Positions 24,813-31,983 are shown, counted from the stretch's first letter. The stretch is DNA of 32,198 nucleotides from an uncultured Bacteroides sp. (GCA_949300425.1 CASGED010000142.1:1-32198), one strand, 5' to 3'. Notes: generated by a model not told the origin, from the sequence alone. Numbers and translations: made by a program.

Positions 24813-24867
24813 CGGATATTAAATGAAGAATGAAGAAGGAAGGGGGAAGAATTTGCCCGAAATGCGA

Positions 24868-24901
24868 CGGAAGGGAAGCGCCCGTCCGCGCTTCCCTTCC
24901 G
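24868..24901 (-). terminator. perfect hairpin after the HU-like gene
   Basis: A 14-bp perfect stem (24868-24881 with 24888-24901; GGAAGGGAAGCGC core) and a 6-base loop, 26 bases past the HU-like stop codon. There is no T-run, so termination is inferred from position and stem strength. Confidence 0.55.
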
Positions 24902-24927
24902 CAATGTCTGTGCCCGGTTGCCGGGGA

Positions 24928-25380
24928 TTATGTCAGCGGGTCTTCCGTCTGGTTCTCGCCGGTGGTGTCGTCTTCGGTGTCGTCGGGCATGAGGTCGGCA
25001 TCGTCGCCCTTCCACTTCGAGAAGGAGAGCTTGTCCACCAGGGCGCGGGTGTAGCCGCCGCTCATGTTGCGCTCGCGCTCGGGGACGAACTGCACACGCA
25101 CGCCGGTGATCTGCTGGGCGTTGACCTCCTCCTCGGTGTCCACGCCCTTGCCCGTGGCCTGGCAGGTGTAGCGGAACCAGCCGAAGCCTTCGAGGTGGAC
25201 GGGGCGGCCGTCGCCCATGAGGTCGCTCATGATGGGCACCATGGTGCGGATGACGTTGTGCACGTCGCCGGGCGACATGCTGCTCTCGCGCGCCACGCGC
25301 TCGGCCAGCTCCTGCGTCTCCACGGGGTCGTTCACCGTGACGAGCACGGGATACCACTTGTTTGTCAACTTTTGATACAT
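24928..25380 (-). CDS. HU-like DNA-binding protein (Bacteroidota HU-related family)
   Basis: 150 residues from the ATG at 25380 (a Met six codons earlier is possible). The N-terminal part YQKLTNKWYPVLVTVNDPVETQELAERVARESSM, followed by SPGDVHNVIRTMVPIMSDLMGDGRPVHLEGFGWFRY, matches the variant HU fold common in Bacteroides: helices with an 'LA..I...S' segment, then V.L.GFG.F. The tail after ~residue 115 is long and ends in an acidic stretch (DDADLMPDDTEDDTTGENQTED), which lacks structure and may limit DNA binding. Likely a nucleoid-associated or accessory architectural protein; partners are not visible. A 22-bp array lies about 70 bases upstream. Confidence 0.8.
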   Translation of the reverse strand: MYQKLTNKWYPVLVTVNDPVETQELAERVARESSMSPGDVHNVIRTMVPIMSDLMGDGRPVHLEGFGWFRYTCQATGKGVDTEEEVNAQQITGVRVQFVPERERNMSGGYTRALVDKLSFSKWKGDDADLMPDDTEDDTTGENQTEDPLT

Positions 25381-25446
25381 TGATTTGAAAAATAACATAG
25401 CCTATCCATTTATCAGGCTCCTGACGCCCCTGCGCCCCGCCTCGGT

Positions 25447-25534
25447 CGAGGGTGACCCTCGAGGGTGCCGAGGGTGACCCTAAAGGGTGTCGAGGGTGAC
25501 CCTCGACCCTCCCGAGGGTGAGCCTCGACGGCGG
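25447..25534. repeat. 22-bp GC-rich tandem array (four units)
   Basis: Units begin at 25447, 25469, 25491 and 25513, exactly 22 bp apart. Each starts CGAGGGTGA; the first three continue CCCT, forming the odd palindrome GAGGGT-G-ACCCT(C). The unit ends vary. The array lies upstream of the HU-like gene. The remainder of the 25381-25732 gap shows no gene I can support. Confidence 0.85.
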
Positions 25535-25732
25535 GTGCTGCCGCGGACGGGTGTCGGCAGGCAGGTTTTGTAAGGAGTTTTCCCGGTCACCGTCTCCCGC
25601 CGGGATTGGGAGTTTATTTGGTTTTCTCTTTCGATGATAACAATCTGCTTCCAGCCTTGCCGGGCCTTCGCTCTCGTCGGGTTTGCCGCCCGATGGCGTT
25701 GATTATCCGCCGTGACGGGCGGGTACATTACA

Positions 25733-26605
25733 TCACCCTCCGGCCTCCGTGGCGGGATTGCCGCCTTCATAGTGGTTTTTGGAGAGGAAGGTGCCCCCTG
25801 AACCGTAGCCGACAATGCCGCCGACACGAACCGTTTCCCCGCTGCCTCCCGTTATGGTACCTCTATTGGTGCAACCGCTGATTTCTCTTCCTTGCGCACG
25901 AGCCGCGATACCGCCGGCACAGATCATGTCAGCTGATGTGTCGGACGCGTCGATGTCGCCATAATTCTCGCAGTTCTCGATGGTGCCGCTACTGAGGTAT
26001 GCGGCTATGCCGCCGCAGTAGATATTCGTGTCGCTACTGCCACTGGCGGTGATGTCTACCTTCATAATCAGATTGCGGACAGTGCCACCAACACTCCCGA
26101 ACAAAGCGGCATAACTATTAGTGGCTGATATATTGACGGCCATCGTGCCGCTGATGGTGTGATTGTCGCCGTCGAAGGTGCCGTAAAGGCTCGCCGGTAT
26201 CCAGTCGGAACAGTCCATCTTGATGTCGGTGCAGAGGCGGGCGTATGTGTCGTGGCCATAGTAAGTGTAGCTATCCATGTAGCACAGCAGGTCGGCGGCG
26301 CTTTGGATGAGGTAGGGATCAGCATCGGTGCCGCTGCCTTGCAGGGAGGCGGAGGCTACGGTGGTGTCAGTCAGCTTGGAAAGGCCGAGGACGGCTTCTT
26401 CCACCGCCCACATGTCGCTGATGGTGGCGGTGATGCCCACATTCTGCGTTGTGCCGCCGCCCACATCGCCCGTCAGGATGAGGTGCTTGCCGGGGGCGAG
26501 GGTGATGCCCTCCGTCCGGGTCGTGAGGTTGACGCACTCCATGGTGACGGTCTGGCTGTCGTCGCCGTCGGTGAGGGCGTAGAAGGAGAAGACTTCCTGC
26601 GGGGC
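25733..26605 (-). pseudogene. 3' fragment of a GLUG-type beta-helix surface protein
   Basis: About 290 codons are open. From the first in-frame Met (26542) the frame reads MECVNLTTRTEGITLAPGKH, and the same frame extends upstream as APQEVFSFYALTDGD up to a junction near 26605. The later part has repeats of the form GGIA-x-x-x-SGTIENC-x-NYGDI, GGIAARAQGREISGCTNRG and GGIVGYGSGGTF: the GLUG / right-handed beta-helix pattern of large Bacteroides surface proteins. No signal peptide or start survives; the 5' end is replaced by a toxin gene read in another frame. The C-terminus also looks abrupt (NPATEAGG). It could be expressed only from an internal start. Confidence 0.7.
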
Positions 26606-26859
26606 GTATCTGCCGCTTCATCATAATGATAGACCAGCTTGTAATGCTCATGAATAACAAGGCTGCGGAACTGAAGGCAGCGTCCTTGCAACAAGGGTTC
26701 CACCTTGCCTATGAAAGGAGCTCTTGCCAGTCTTTCTATCTCGGCTTTGATATGCAAACGCATCTTCTTGGCGGCATTCTTGCCCCATACTTGGGTACCA
26801 TACGTCAATATGTCCCGCTGGTTCTGCCGTGCAAGTTCGTCCCACGTCACTTTAGCCAT
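26473..26859 (-). pseudogene. ParE/RelE-family toxin, C-terminus replaced (unit 1)
   Basis: The first ~85 residues (MAKVTWDELARQNQRDILTY ... HEHYKLVYHYDEAADT) form a ParE/RelE-type toxin. It is homologous to the intact toxin at 27121-27432, which continues ADT-LYIAALWDTRREP. Here the frame instead runs from about base 26604 into GLUG-gene DNA in the wrong frame (PRRKSSPSTPSPTATT...), adding 43 low-complexity residues. The last beta-strand and the Trp-Asp-x-Arg-Arg end are lost, so it is probably inactive. The start overlaps the antitoxin 1 stop by 13 bases. Confidence 0.75.
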
Positions 26860-27101
26860 GGCATTTCCTCCAGCAGTTCTGTTTCTATTTCTTCGTTGCT
26901 GAAGCCCGGGGCACCTTGCTGTATGCGTGTTTCCACTTGCAGCAGGAGTTGCCGCATTTCCTTGGCGGTGTATTGGCAGGGGGCTTCCCGGCTTTCTTTG
27001 CTTTCATACATATTCAGTTTGTCCTGCAACCAATGGCGGTCGCCGGCGGGGAGCGCAAGTATCTGGCTCCACAGGTCTTGTACGGATAGGGTCGCGTTCA
27101 T
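26847..27101 (-). CDS. antitoxin of tandem toxin-antitoxin unit 1
   Basis: 84 residues. The N-terminal 33 (MNATLSVQDLWSQILALPAG, then DRHWLQDKLNMYE) are almost identical to antitoxin 2, while the rest (ESKESREAPCQYTAKEMRQL ... EEMPWLK) differs. It resembles the 'addiction module' antitoxins of ParE-type systems, where the N-terminus gives dimerisation/DNA binding and the tail wraps the toxin. A strong Shine-Dalgarno, AGGAGGAAC, precedes the ATG, unusual for this phylum. Its own toxin is truncated, so this antitoxin may now be an orphan or act as a decoy regulator. Confidence 0.7.
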   Translation of the reverse strand: MNATLSVQDLWSQILALPAGDRHWLQDKLNMYESKESREAPCQYTAKEMRQLLLQVETRIQQGAPGFSNEEIETELLEEMPWLK

Positions 27102-27120
27102 TGTCGGTTCCTCCTATTTG

Positions 27121-27432
27121 TTATTTTATGTTGTCTGCCTGGGCGGCGGGCTCGCGGCGGGTGTCCCAGAGGGCGGCGATGTACAGGGTGTCAGCCTTTA
27201 CGTAGTAGACCAGCTTGTTCTGCCTGCTGATGACGATGCTGCGGAATCCTTCAGGACGCTCTGCCAACAGTGGTTCCTTGATGCCAATGCCGGGATTGCA
27301 AGCGATGCTCCTCACCCATTGGGCCACATTCCGGTAGAATTTCTCGGCTGCTTTTCTGCCAAATTCCATAGCGATATATCTTGCTATCTCCCGGCGTTGC
27401 CGCTGGGCAAATTTAGTCCATTTTACGTTCAT
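27121..27432 (-). CDS. ParE/RelE-family toxin (unit 2)
   Basis: 103 residues. The sequence MNVKWTKFAQRQRREIARYI, then VAQWVRSIACNPGIGIKEPL, then RSIVISRQNKLVYYVKADTLYI and ALWDTRREP, follows the ParE/RelE fold: two N-terminal helices and a beta sheet ending in an aromatic-basic C-terminal strand. RelE-type toxins cleave mRNA on the ribosome and ParE-type ones poison gyrase; sequence alone does not decide which. The start overlaps the antitoxin 2 stop by 4 bases (ATGA). Antitoxin 1 begins 19 bases after its stop codon, so all four genes probably share one transcript. Confidence 0.82.
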   Translation of the reverse strand: MNVKWTKFAQRQRREIARYIAMEFGRKAAEKFYRNVAQWVRSIACNPGIGIKEPLLAERPEGFRSIVISRQNKLVYYVKADTLYIAALWDTRREPAAQADNIK

Positions 27433-27671
27433 AAGGTAGCCAAGAATTCTTCCATTTCTTTGTTTGCCTCTTCTTCCGTAAGAACCCGGCCGGCCTTTAC
27501 ATCAGCCAGCGATTGGTCTATCCAGGCGTTTATTTCTTCCATGGTGTAGGGCGTGAGGTGTTTTTCCTCTTCCTCATACACGTTCAGTTTGTCCTGCAAC
27601 CAGTGTCGGTCGCCGGCGGGGAGCGCGAGTATCTGGCTCCACAAGTCTTGTACGGATGGGGTCGCGTTCAT
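27429..27671 (-). CDS. antitoxin of tandem toxin-antitoxin unit 2
   Basis: 80 residues from the ATG at 27671, chosen because AGGAGGAAC precedes it and a consensus promoter lies just upstream. The N-terminal head (MNATPSVQDLWSQILALPAG...) is shared with antitoxin 1. The tail (LTPYTMEEINAWIDQSLADV, then EEEANKEMEEFLATL) is unique and is the expected toxin-binding part. First gene of the four-gene unit antitoxin 2 - toxin 2 - antitoxin 1 - toxin 1. Confidence 0.8.
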   Translation of the reverse strand: MNATPSVQDLWSQILALPAGDRHWLQDKLNVYEEEEKHLTPYTMEEINAWIDQSLADVKAGRVLTEEEANKEMEEFLATL

Positions 27672-27685
27672 GGTCTGTTCCTCCT
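27583..27685 (-). repeat. 103-bp duplication: antitoxin head plus Shine-Dalgarno (copy 2; copy 1 at 27013-27115)
   Basis: By eye, 96 of 103 bases match between 27583-27685 and 27013-27115. The copy covers the ribosome-binding site, start codon and first ~30 codons of each antitoxin. Outside this block the two units are far more divergent. Confidence 0.85.
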
Positions 27686-27704
27686 TTCGTTGTGATAACT
27701 GCTG

Positions 27705-27734
27705 CAAAGATAAGTATTTACGTTGGAAATGCAA
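27705..27734 (-). promoter_or_regulatory. promoter of the tandem toxin-antitoxin unit
   Basis: On the minus strand TTG (27734-27732) is followed after 19 bases by TATCTTTG (27712-27705), a good Bacteroidota sigma-ABfr type promoter, 33 bases ahead of the antitoxin 2 start. It lies in the short gap after the ABC-F stop codon. Confidence 0.7.
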
Positions 27735-27748
27735 GGGGCGGAGGCGGA

Positions 27749-29692
27749 TTATTCATTCTCTTTCTCGCTCTCCAGCTCCAGGCCGGCGGCTTCCCACTCC
27801 TCCATCGCCCGGTCCAGCTGCTCCTTCAGCTTGCGGTGCCGGTCGTAGAGGCTCATGTCCGAGGCTCCGTCGGGCGTGGCCAGCTGCTGCTCCAAGATGG
27901 AAATGGCGGCTTCCGTCTGGTTGATTTCCGCTTCGCAATCCGCCACGCGGCGTTCCAGCTTTTTAAGCCGCTTGTTGCGCTCCTTCTGCTCCTCGTAGGA
28001 GAGGCGGGCGGAAGAGTCTTTGTTTGTCGGGGCGGAGGTTGCTTCAGGCTGCGGGGCGGACTTCTGCAACTCGTTCAGGCTGTCTATCCGCTTCTTTTGC
28101 AGGAAGTCGTAGATGCCGCCAAGGTGCTCCTTCACCAGCCCGCCGCCGAATTCGTAGACCTTGGTGACCAGCCCGTCGAGGAAGTCGCGGTCGTGGCTGA
28201 CGACGATGACCGTACCCTCAAAGCCGGCGATGGCTTCCTTCAGTATGTCCTTGGATCGCATGTCGAGGTGGTTCGTCGGCTCGTCCAGGATGAGGAAGTT
28301 CACCGGCTCCAATAGGAGTTTTATCATGGCGAGGCGGGTGCGCTCGCCGCCGCTTAGTACACGGACTTTCTTCTCGGAGGCCTCTCCGCCAAACATGAAG
28401 GCGCCCAAGATGTCGCGTATCTTCAGACGGATGTCGCCCACGGCTACCCGGTCGATGGTGTCGAACACGGTCAGGTTCTCGTCCAGCAGTTGCGCCTGGT
28501 TCTGTGCGAAGTAGCCTATCTGCACATTGTGCCCCAAGGTGAGCCGCCCGGTGTAGTCGCTTATCTCGCCCATGATGCACTTCACGAGTGTGGACTTTCC
28601 CTCACCGTTCTTGCCTACGAAGGCCACCTTCTCGCCGCGGTTGATGGTGAGGTTGACGTCGTGGAATACTACGTGGTCGCCGTATGCCTTGCGGACATCC
28701 TCGCAGATGACGGGATAGTTGCCGCTGCGGCTGCTGCACGTGAACTTCAGGCGCAGGGCGGACGTATCTTCCTCGTCCACTTCTACACGCTCCAGCTTCT
28801 CCAGCTGCTTGATGCGGCTCTGCACCTGCACAGCCTTGGTCGCCTTGTAGCGGAAGCGCTCAATGAAGGCTTCGGTGTCCTCTATCTGCTTCTGCTGGTT
28901 CTCGTAGGCACGGAGTTGCTGCTCGCGGCGTTCTTGGCGGAGCTTGACGAACTCGTCGTACTTCACCTTGTAATCGTAGATGTGCCCGCAGGAGATTTCG
29001 ATGGTGCGGGTGGTGACGTTGTTCAGGAAGGCGCGGTCGTGACTTACCAGTACCACGGCATTGGCACGTGTGGCGAGGAACTGCTCCAACCATTGGATAG
29101 ACTCGATGTCGAGGTGGTTCGTCGGCTCGTCCAGCAGGAGGACGTCGGGACGTTGCAGCAGGAGTTTGGCCAACTCGATGCGCATGCGCCATCCGCCGGA
29201 GAATTCGTTCGTGGGGCGGTCGAAGTCCTGCCGTGTGAAGCCCAAGCCCATCAGCGTGCGCTCTAATTCGGCATGGTAGTTGGCGCCGCCCATCATCAGG
29301 AAGCGGTCGTTCTCGTGCGTGAAGCGTTCGATGAGCTTTTGGTAGTCCTCACTCTCGTAGTCGGTGCGGTCAGCCAACTCTTGGTTCATGCGTTCGATGT
29401 CAGCCTGCATCTCGCGGATGTGTCCGAAGGCCTGCTCCGCCTCCTCCATCACCGTGCGGCTGTCCGCCAGCTTCATCACCTGGGGCAGGTAGCCGATGGT
29501 GCAGTCACGGGGCACGGAGACTGTGCCCTCCGTGGGCTGTTGCAACCCAGCCAATATCTTGAGCATGGTGCTCTTTCCCGCTCCGTTCTTCCCCACAAGG
29601 GCGATACGGTCTTTCTTGTTTATCACATAAGAAACATCCTCAAACAGAGGCGTGGCGTTGAATTCCACCTTGAGTCCTTCTACTGATATCAT
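27749..29692 (-). CDS. ABC-F family ATPase (ribosome-associated, EttA/Uup-like)
   Basis: 647 residues from the ATG at 29692 (MISVEGLKVEFNATPLFEDV). Two ATP-binding cassettes and no membrane segments. Cassette 1: Walker A GKNGAGKST (34-42), signature SGGWRMRIEL, Walker B LLLDEPTNHLD. Cassette 2: GKNGEGKST, LSGGERTRLAMI, LILDEPTNHLD. Between them is the basic helical P-site linker (EERREQQLRAYENQQKQIED ... YKATKAVQVQSRI), and the C-terminal ~90 residues form a coiled coil (RNKRLKKLERRVADCEAEIN), as in Uup. ABC-F proteins act on the ribosome in translation or antibiotic protection; this type is housekeeping rather than a specific resistance protein, though I cannot exclude the latter. A -7 box at 29727-29734 fixes the start region. 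Confidence 0.94.
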   Translation of the reverse strand: MISVEGLKVEFNATPLFEDVSYVINKKDRIALVGKNGAGKSTMLKILAGLQQPTEGTVSVPRDCTIGYLPQVMKLADSRTVMEEAEQAFGHIREMQADIERMNQELADRTDYESEDYQKLIERFTHENDRFLMMGGANYHAELERTLMGLGFTRQDFDRPTNEFSGGWRMRIELAKLLLQRPDVLLLDEPTNHLDIESIQWLEQFLATRANAVVLVSHDRAFLNNVTTRTIEISCGHIYDYKVKYDEFVKLRQERREQQLRAYENQQKQIEDTEAFIERFRYKATKAVQVQSRIKQLEKLERVEVDEEDTSALRLKFTCSSRSGNYPVICEDVRKAYGDHVVFHDVNLTINRGEKVAFVGKNGEGKSTLVKCIMGEISDYTGRLTLGHNVQIGYFAQNQAQLLDENLTVFDTIDRVAVGDIRLKIRDILGAFMFGGEASEKKVRVLSGGERTRLAMIKLLLEPVNFLILDEPTNHLDMRSKDILKEAIAGFEGTVIVVSHDRDFLDGLVTKVYEFGGGLVKEHLGGIYDFLQKKRIDSLNELQKSAPQPEATSAPTNKDSSARLSYEEQKERNKRLKKLERRVADCEAEINQTEAAISILEQQLATPDGASDMSLYDRHRKLKEQLDRAMEEWEAAGLELESEKENE

Positions 29693-29726
29693 ATGTATAA
29701 TAGGTATATTAGTCCGTTTCAGGCTG

Positions 29727-29734
29727 CAAAGGTA
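29727..29734 (-). promoter_or_regulatory. -7 box of the ABC-F gene
   Basis: TACCTTTG on the minus strand, exact consensus, 34 bases before the start codon. Confidence 0.65.
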
Positions 29735-29779
29735 GGTGTTTCCACGCAATCTGCCACCCTATCGACCTAAAATATGCCC

Positions 29780-30019
29780 TCATTCTTTGGTATATTCCGC
29801 CACATGTTCCGTCCACACCTTCTTTACCGGCAGCAGGAAGCGTTCCAACAGCGAGCGGTTTTCCGTCACGATGTCCGCCTGCCCTTCCATGCCGGGCACG
29901 AAGGGAAGTTCCTTGCCATAGGTGGTGCGCAGCCCGTCCGGCAAGGAGATTTCCACCACGTAGTTGCTCACGTCCTCTACCTTGACGGAGACCAGCGAGA
30001 TGTTGTTTCCGTTGGAAAC
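29780..30019 (-). pseudogene. C-terminal fragment of a HlyD-type secretion adaptor
   Basis: The frame gives VSNGNNISLVSVKVEDVSNY, then LPFVPGMEGQADIVTENRSL and LERFLLPVKKVW. This is the end of a membrane-fusion (HlyD/bacteriocin-export type) protein: the 'PGM-x-(G)-x-A-x-I' segment of the beta-barrel, followed by 'R.LLERLL.P'. About 79 codons remain and the upstream coding region is replaced by a TPR gene in a different frame. No matching ABC exporter is in the window. Confidence 0.72.
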
Positions 30020-30929
30020 CATAAATAAGTGCAACCATGCAGGCCAACAAAGTAATCAGTAAAGACAATGCATGGATTTCCATTGTATTCTTTTCATTGA
30101 ACACTTTTTGTTGGTCGTATTTGGCTTGCACATCAGCCAAAACCTTGCTCTGATTTGCTTGAGAAATGGAGTATAGGCATTTGGAAAATTGGAAGCAATG
30201 TTCCGCTGCTTTCTGATAGTCGCCTTGTTTCTTGTACATGAAATAAAGATTCTGGTGGGCATTGGCAATCTGTGACAAGATAGCGCTCGTATCCGTTAAT
30301 ATCTTTTCTGTGTAATACGTAGCTGAGTCTAACCTGTTGGCTGAAAGATATATAGTGCTAATAACCATATTGTGGGCAACTGTCTCTTTCCGACCCAATT
30401 TATGGTTTATGGCTATAGCTTGACGCATATAATAAAAAGCGGAATCCAACATATCAAGTCGCCTATAAATGCCAGCAAGTTCATTGCTCACATCACTCAT
30501 ATCTATAGGATTGTTGGCAAAAAGCAAGGCTGTCCTGTAATGACGAGCAGAGATATCCAAACTATCCAAGAGAATATAAGATCTTGCTTTTAATGTAATT
30601 GCAGCACTGATATAAGCGGAATCCTTGCACAGCCCGGCATACTCCATGGCCTTGTCCGCCATCCGCAAGCTATGCTCGCCCAAGTCTTGGTACGCATACA
30701 GTTCCGACAAGCCTATATAGATAAGGTATCCCAACCGGGCGTCATCCGTCTGCTCCACCTCCTCCGCCGCCAATTGGTAGAACCGTTGCGCCTCGTCCTC
30801 CCTCTGAAGTTCTCGGCTGATGCCTGCCTTGTACAGATAGGCATAGGCTTTCTGCCGGGCGTCCCCGTGCCGGCGGAAATAATCGCAGGCGATGTGGATG
30901 AGGCTGTCCGTCCTTTTACTCATTTTCAT
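30020..30929 (-). pseudogene. internal fragment of a TPR regulator-like protein
   Basis: About 300 native codons. Tetratricopeptide repeats run throughout (DARQKAYAYLYKAGISRELQ, YISAAITLKARSYILL, DMLDSAFYYMRQAIAINHKL, DYQKAAEHCFQFSKCLYSIS). Near the end come QAKYDQQK and a membrane helix SLLITLLACMVALIYGF. This is the layout of Bacteroides TPR signalling proteins, which normally have a lipoprotein leader ahead of the first repeat and a coiled-coil/DNA-binding part after the helix. Both are missing: the 5' side opens abruptly beside a 22-bp repeat array (30947), and the 3' side runs into HlyD DNA, where the frame continues out of register to 29709 with low-complexity sequence. Probably inactive. 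Confidence 0.72.
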
Positions 30930-30946
30930 ATCAGGCCGGTTTCGCC

Positions 30947-31254
30947 ATTAAATGTTATGCCCCGTCCCATTAAATGTGAACGCCCGTCCCATTAAATGTA
31001 ACGGTGCTTCCCATTAAATGGGACGGTGTTTCCCCTTAAATGTCCCTGTGTTTTGTCAAACATGAAGCACTGTTTTGGCAAAGGTCGTCTTTAGGTTTCT
31101 AAAGAGGGACTTTAGCGAGCCAAAGTCCCTCTTTACACCTGCGGAAAGCGTCTGTCCCGGCGAAGCCTTCACGCTTTCACAGCTCGCCTAACTTGTTGAT
31201 AAATATGCGCTTCTGGTGAAAGATGCTATCGGTGATTGCTTTCACGGCGTGAAT
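30947..31254 (+). repeat. 22-bp-register composite element R2 (14 units)
   Basis: The first four units (30947, 30969, 30991, 31013) all start ATTAAATG and end TCCC; unit 5 (31035) starts CTTAAATG. Unit 6 (31057) keeps ATG at the same place and shares CTGTTTTG/GTGTTTTG with unit 5. Units 7-10 start CAAAG, AAAG, AAG and AAAG in nearly the same phase. The far end contains TTCACGCTTTCACAGC (31169-31184) and GTGAAAGATGC (31216-31226), as in the element at 14827-15090. The total is 14 x 22 bases and it stops one base before the -33 box of the following toxin-antitoxin promoter. Confidence 0.7.
31101..31134. repeat. perfect 13-bp hairpin inside R2
   Basis: AAAGAGGGACTTT at 31101-31113 is exactly complementary to 31122-31134 with an 8-base loop. 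It spans units 8 and 9 of the element. The pattern AAAG-N5-CTTTA occurs three times here (31080, 31101, 31122), 21 bases apart. Confidence 0.65.
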
Positions 31255-31255
31255 C

Positions 31256-31303
31256 TTTGTGTTATCCAAATATTTGTATTACCTTTGCGATACAATGTAA
31301 TAC
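31256..31303 (+). promoter_or_regulatory. promoter and operator of the RHH/YafQ-type toxin-antitoxin unit
   Basis: TTTG (31256-31259) and TACCTTTG (31280-31287) are separated by 20 bases, an ideal Bacteroidota promoter. GTATTAC (31276-31282) and GTAATAC (31297-31303) form an inverted repeat straddling the -7 box and the expected start site. This is where an RHH antitoxin would bind to shut off its own operon; operator use is inferred. Confidence 0.72.
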
Positions 31304-31318
31304 AAAAAACGATTGATT

Positions 31319-31561
31319 ATGAATACTGTTGTAACAAGGAAACAAACTTCTTTTCGGATCAGGGAAGATTTGCTCAAGAGAATGCAGGAAGAAGCACGCA
31401 GAGAAAACAGGAGCCTGAACAACTTTGTGGAAAGCGTGTTGATGGATGTAATGTATAAGCCGAACAAGAAAACGCTTGAAGCGATGAAGGAAGCGGAGAG
31501 TGGGGTTGAGCTTGACACCCTTGATATGAAACACTTCGATGAATACGTAGAGTCGTTATGA
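31319..31561 (+). CDS. ribbon-helix-helix antitoxin
   Basis: 80 residues from the ATG at 31319 (a TTG two codons upstream is possible). The N-terminal part RKQTSFRIREDLLKRMQEEA, continuing to SLNNFVESVLMD, is a ribbon-helix-helix DNA-binding domain: a short strand with alternating residues followed by two helices. The C-terminal tail (EAMKEAESGVELDTLDMKHF) should bind the toxin. The stop overlaps the toxin start by 4 bases (ATGA). Confidence 0.85.
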   Translation: MNTVVTRKQTSFRIREDLLKRMQEEARRENRSLNNFVESVLMDVMYKPNKKTLEAMKEAESGVELDTLDMKHFDEYVESL

Positions 31562-31830
31562 AAATCCTAAAACCGACAAGCCAATTTAAGAAAGACTTGA
31601 AACGGATAAAGAACAATCCGCATAAACTTTTTCACTTAAAGACGGTATTGAATCATTTGGAGAATACAGGGACGGTTCCGATCAAATACAATCCCCATCT
31701 GTTGGTTGGGAAATACAAAGGATATATGGAGTGCCATGTCGAGAACGACTTCCTGTTGATATGGTTTGATATGAATGAAGATGTTGTGAAACTTGTCAGA
31801 CTTGGAAGCCACTCCGAATTGTTCGAATGA
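31558..31830 (+). CDS. YafQ-like RelE-superfamily toxin
   Basis: 90 residues. It begins MKILKPTSQFKKDLKRIKNN, with the basic first helices of YafQ-type RNases. KYKGYMECHVENDFLLIWFD follows, the core of the family (H-x-x-x-D-(F/W)-L-L-I-(W/Y)), then VKLVRLGSHSELF at the C-terminus with the typical 'R.G.HS.LF' end containing the catalytic His. YafQ-family toxins are ribosome-dependent mRNA endonucleases. Intact and coupled to its antitoxin. Confidence 0.87.
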   Translation: MKILKPTSQFKKDLKRIKNNPHKLFHLKTVLNHLENTGTVPIKYNPHLLVGKYKGYMECHVENDFLLIWFDMNEDVVKLVRLGSHSELFE

Positions 31831-31983
31831 TTTCGCTCACGCATTTTCCCGGTCCAGTATTATCCTTCATCGTAACGCGCTGACATTAAACAAAATGCTG
31901 TGAAACTTCACAAAGTACAAAGTGTAAACCTACGCTTGAATCCGAAAGTATGTGAAACCGTCCGTTATTCCTCCCCCAAAACT

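Noticed and set aside
25480-25827. 115-codon frame on the minus strand
   Set aside because: It runs through the 22-bp array and the end of the GLUG fragment; composition is low-complexity and no family is recognised.
29693-29749. longer start for the ABC-F protein
   Set aside because: The extra 19 codons overlap the TACCTTTG promoter box and precede the conserved MISVEGLKVEF start.
30947-31056. CRISPR array
   Set aside because: The unit is 22 bp in total with an 8-base shared head and no spacer of usual length; there are no cas genes in the window. The same reasoning excludes 25447-25534 and 13313-13445.
31216-31458. 80-codon frame starting GTG on the plus strand
   Set aside because: It starts inside the repeat element and crosses the promoter and antitoxin gene in another frame.
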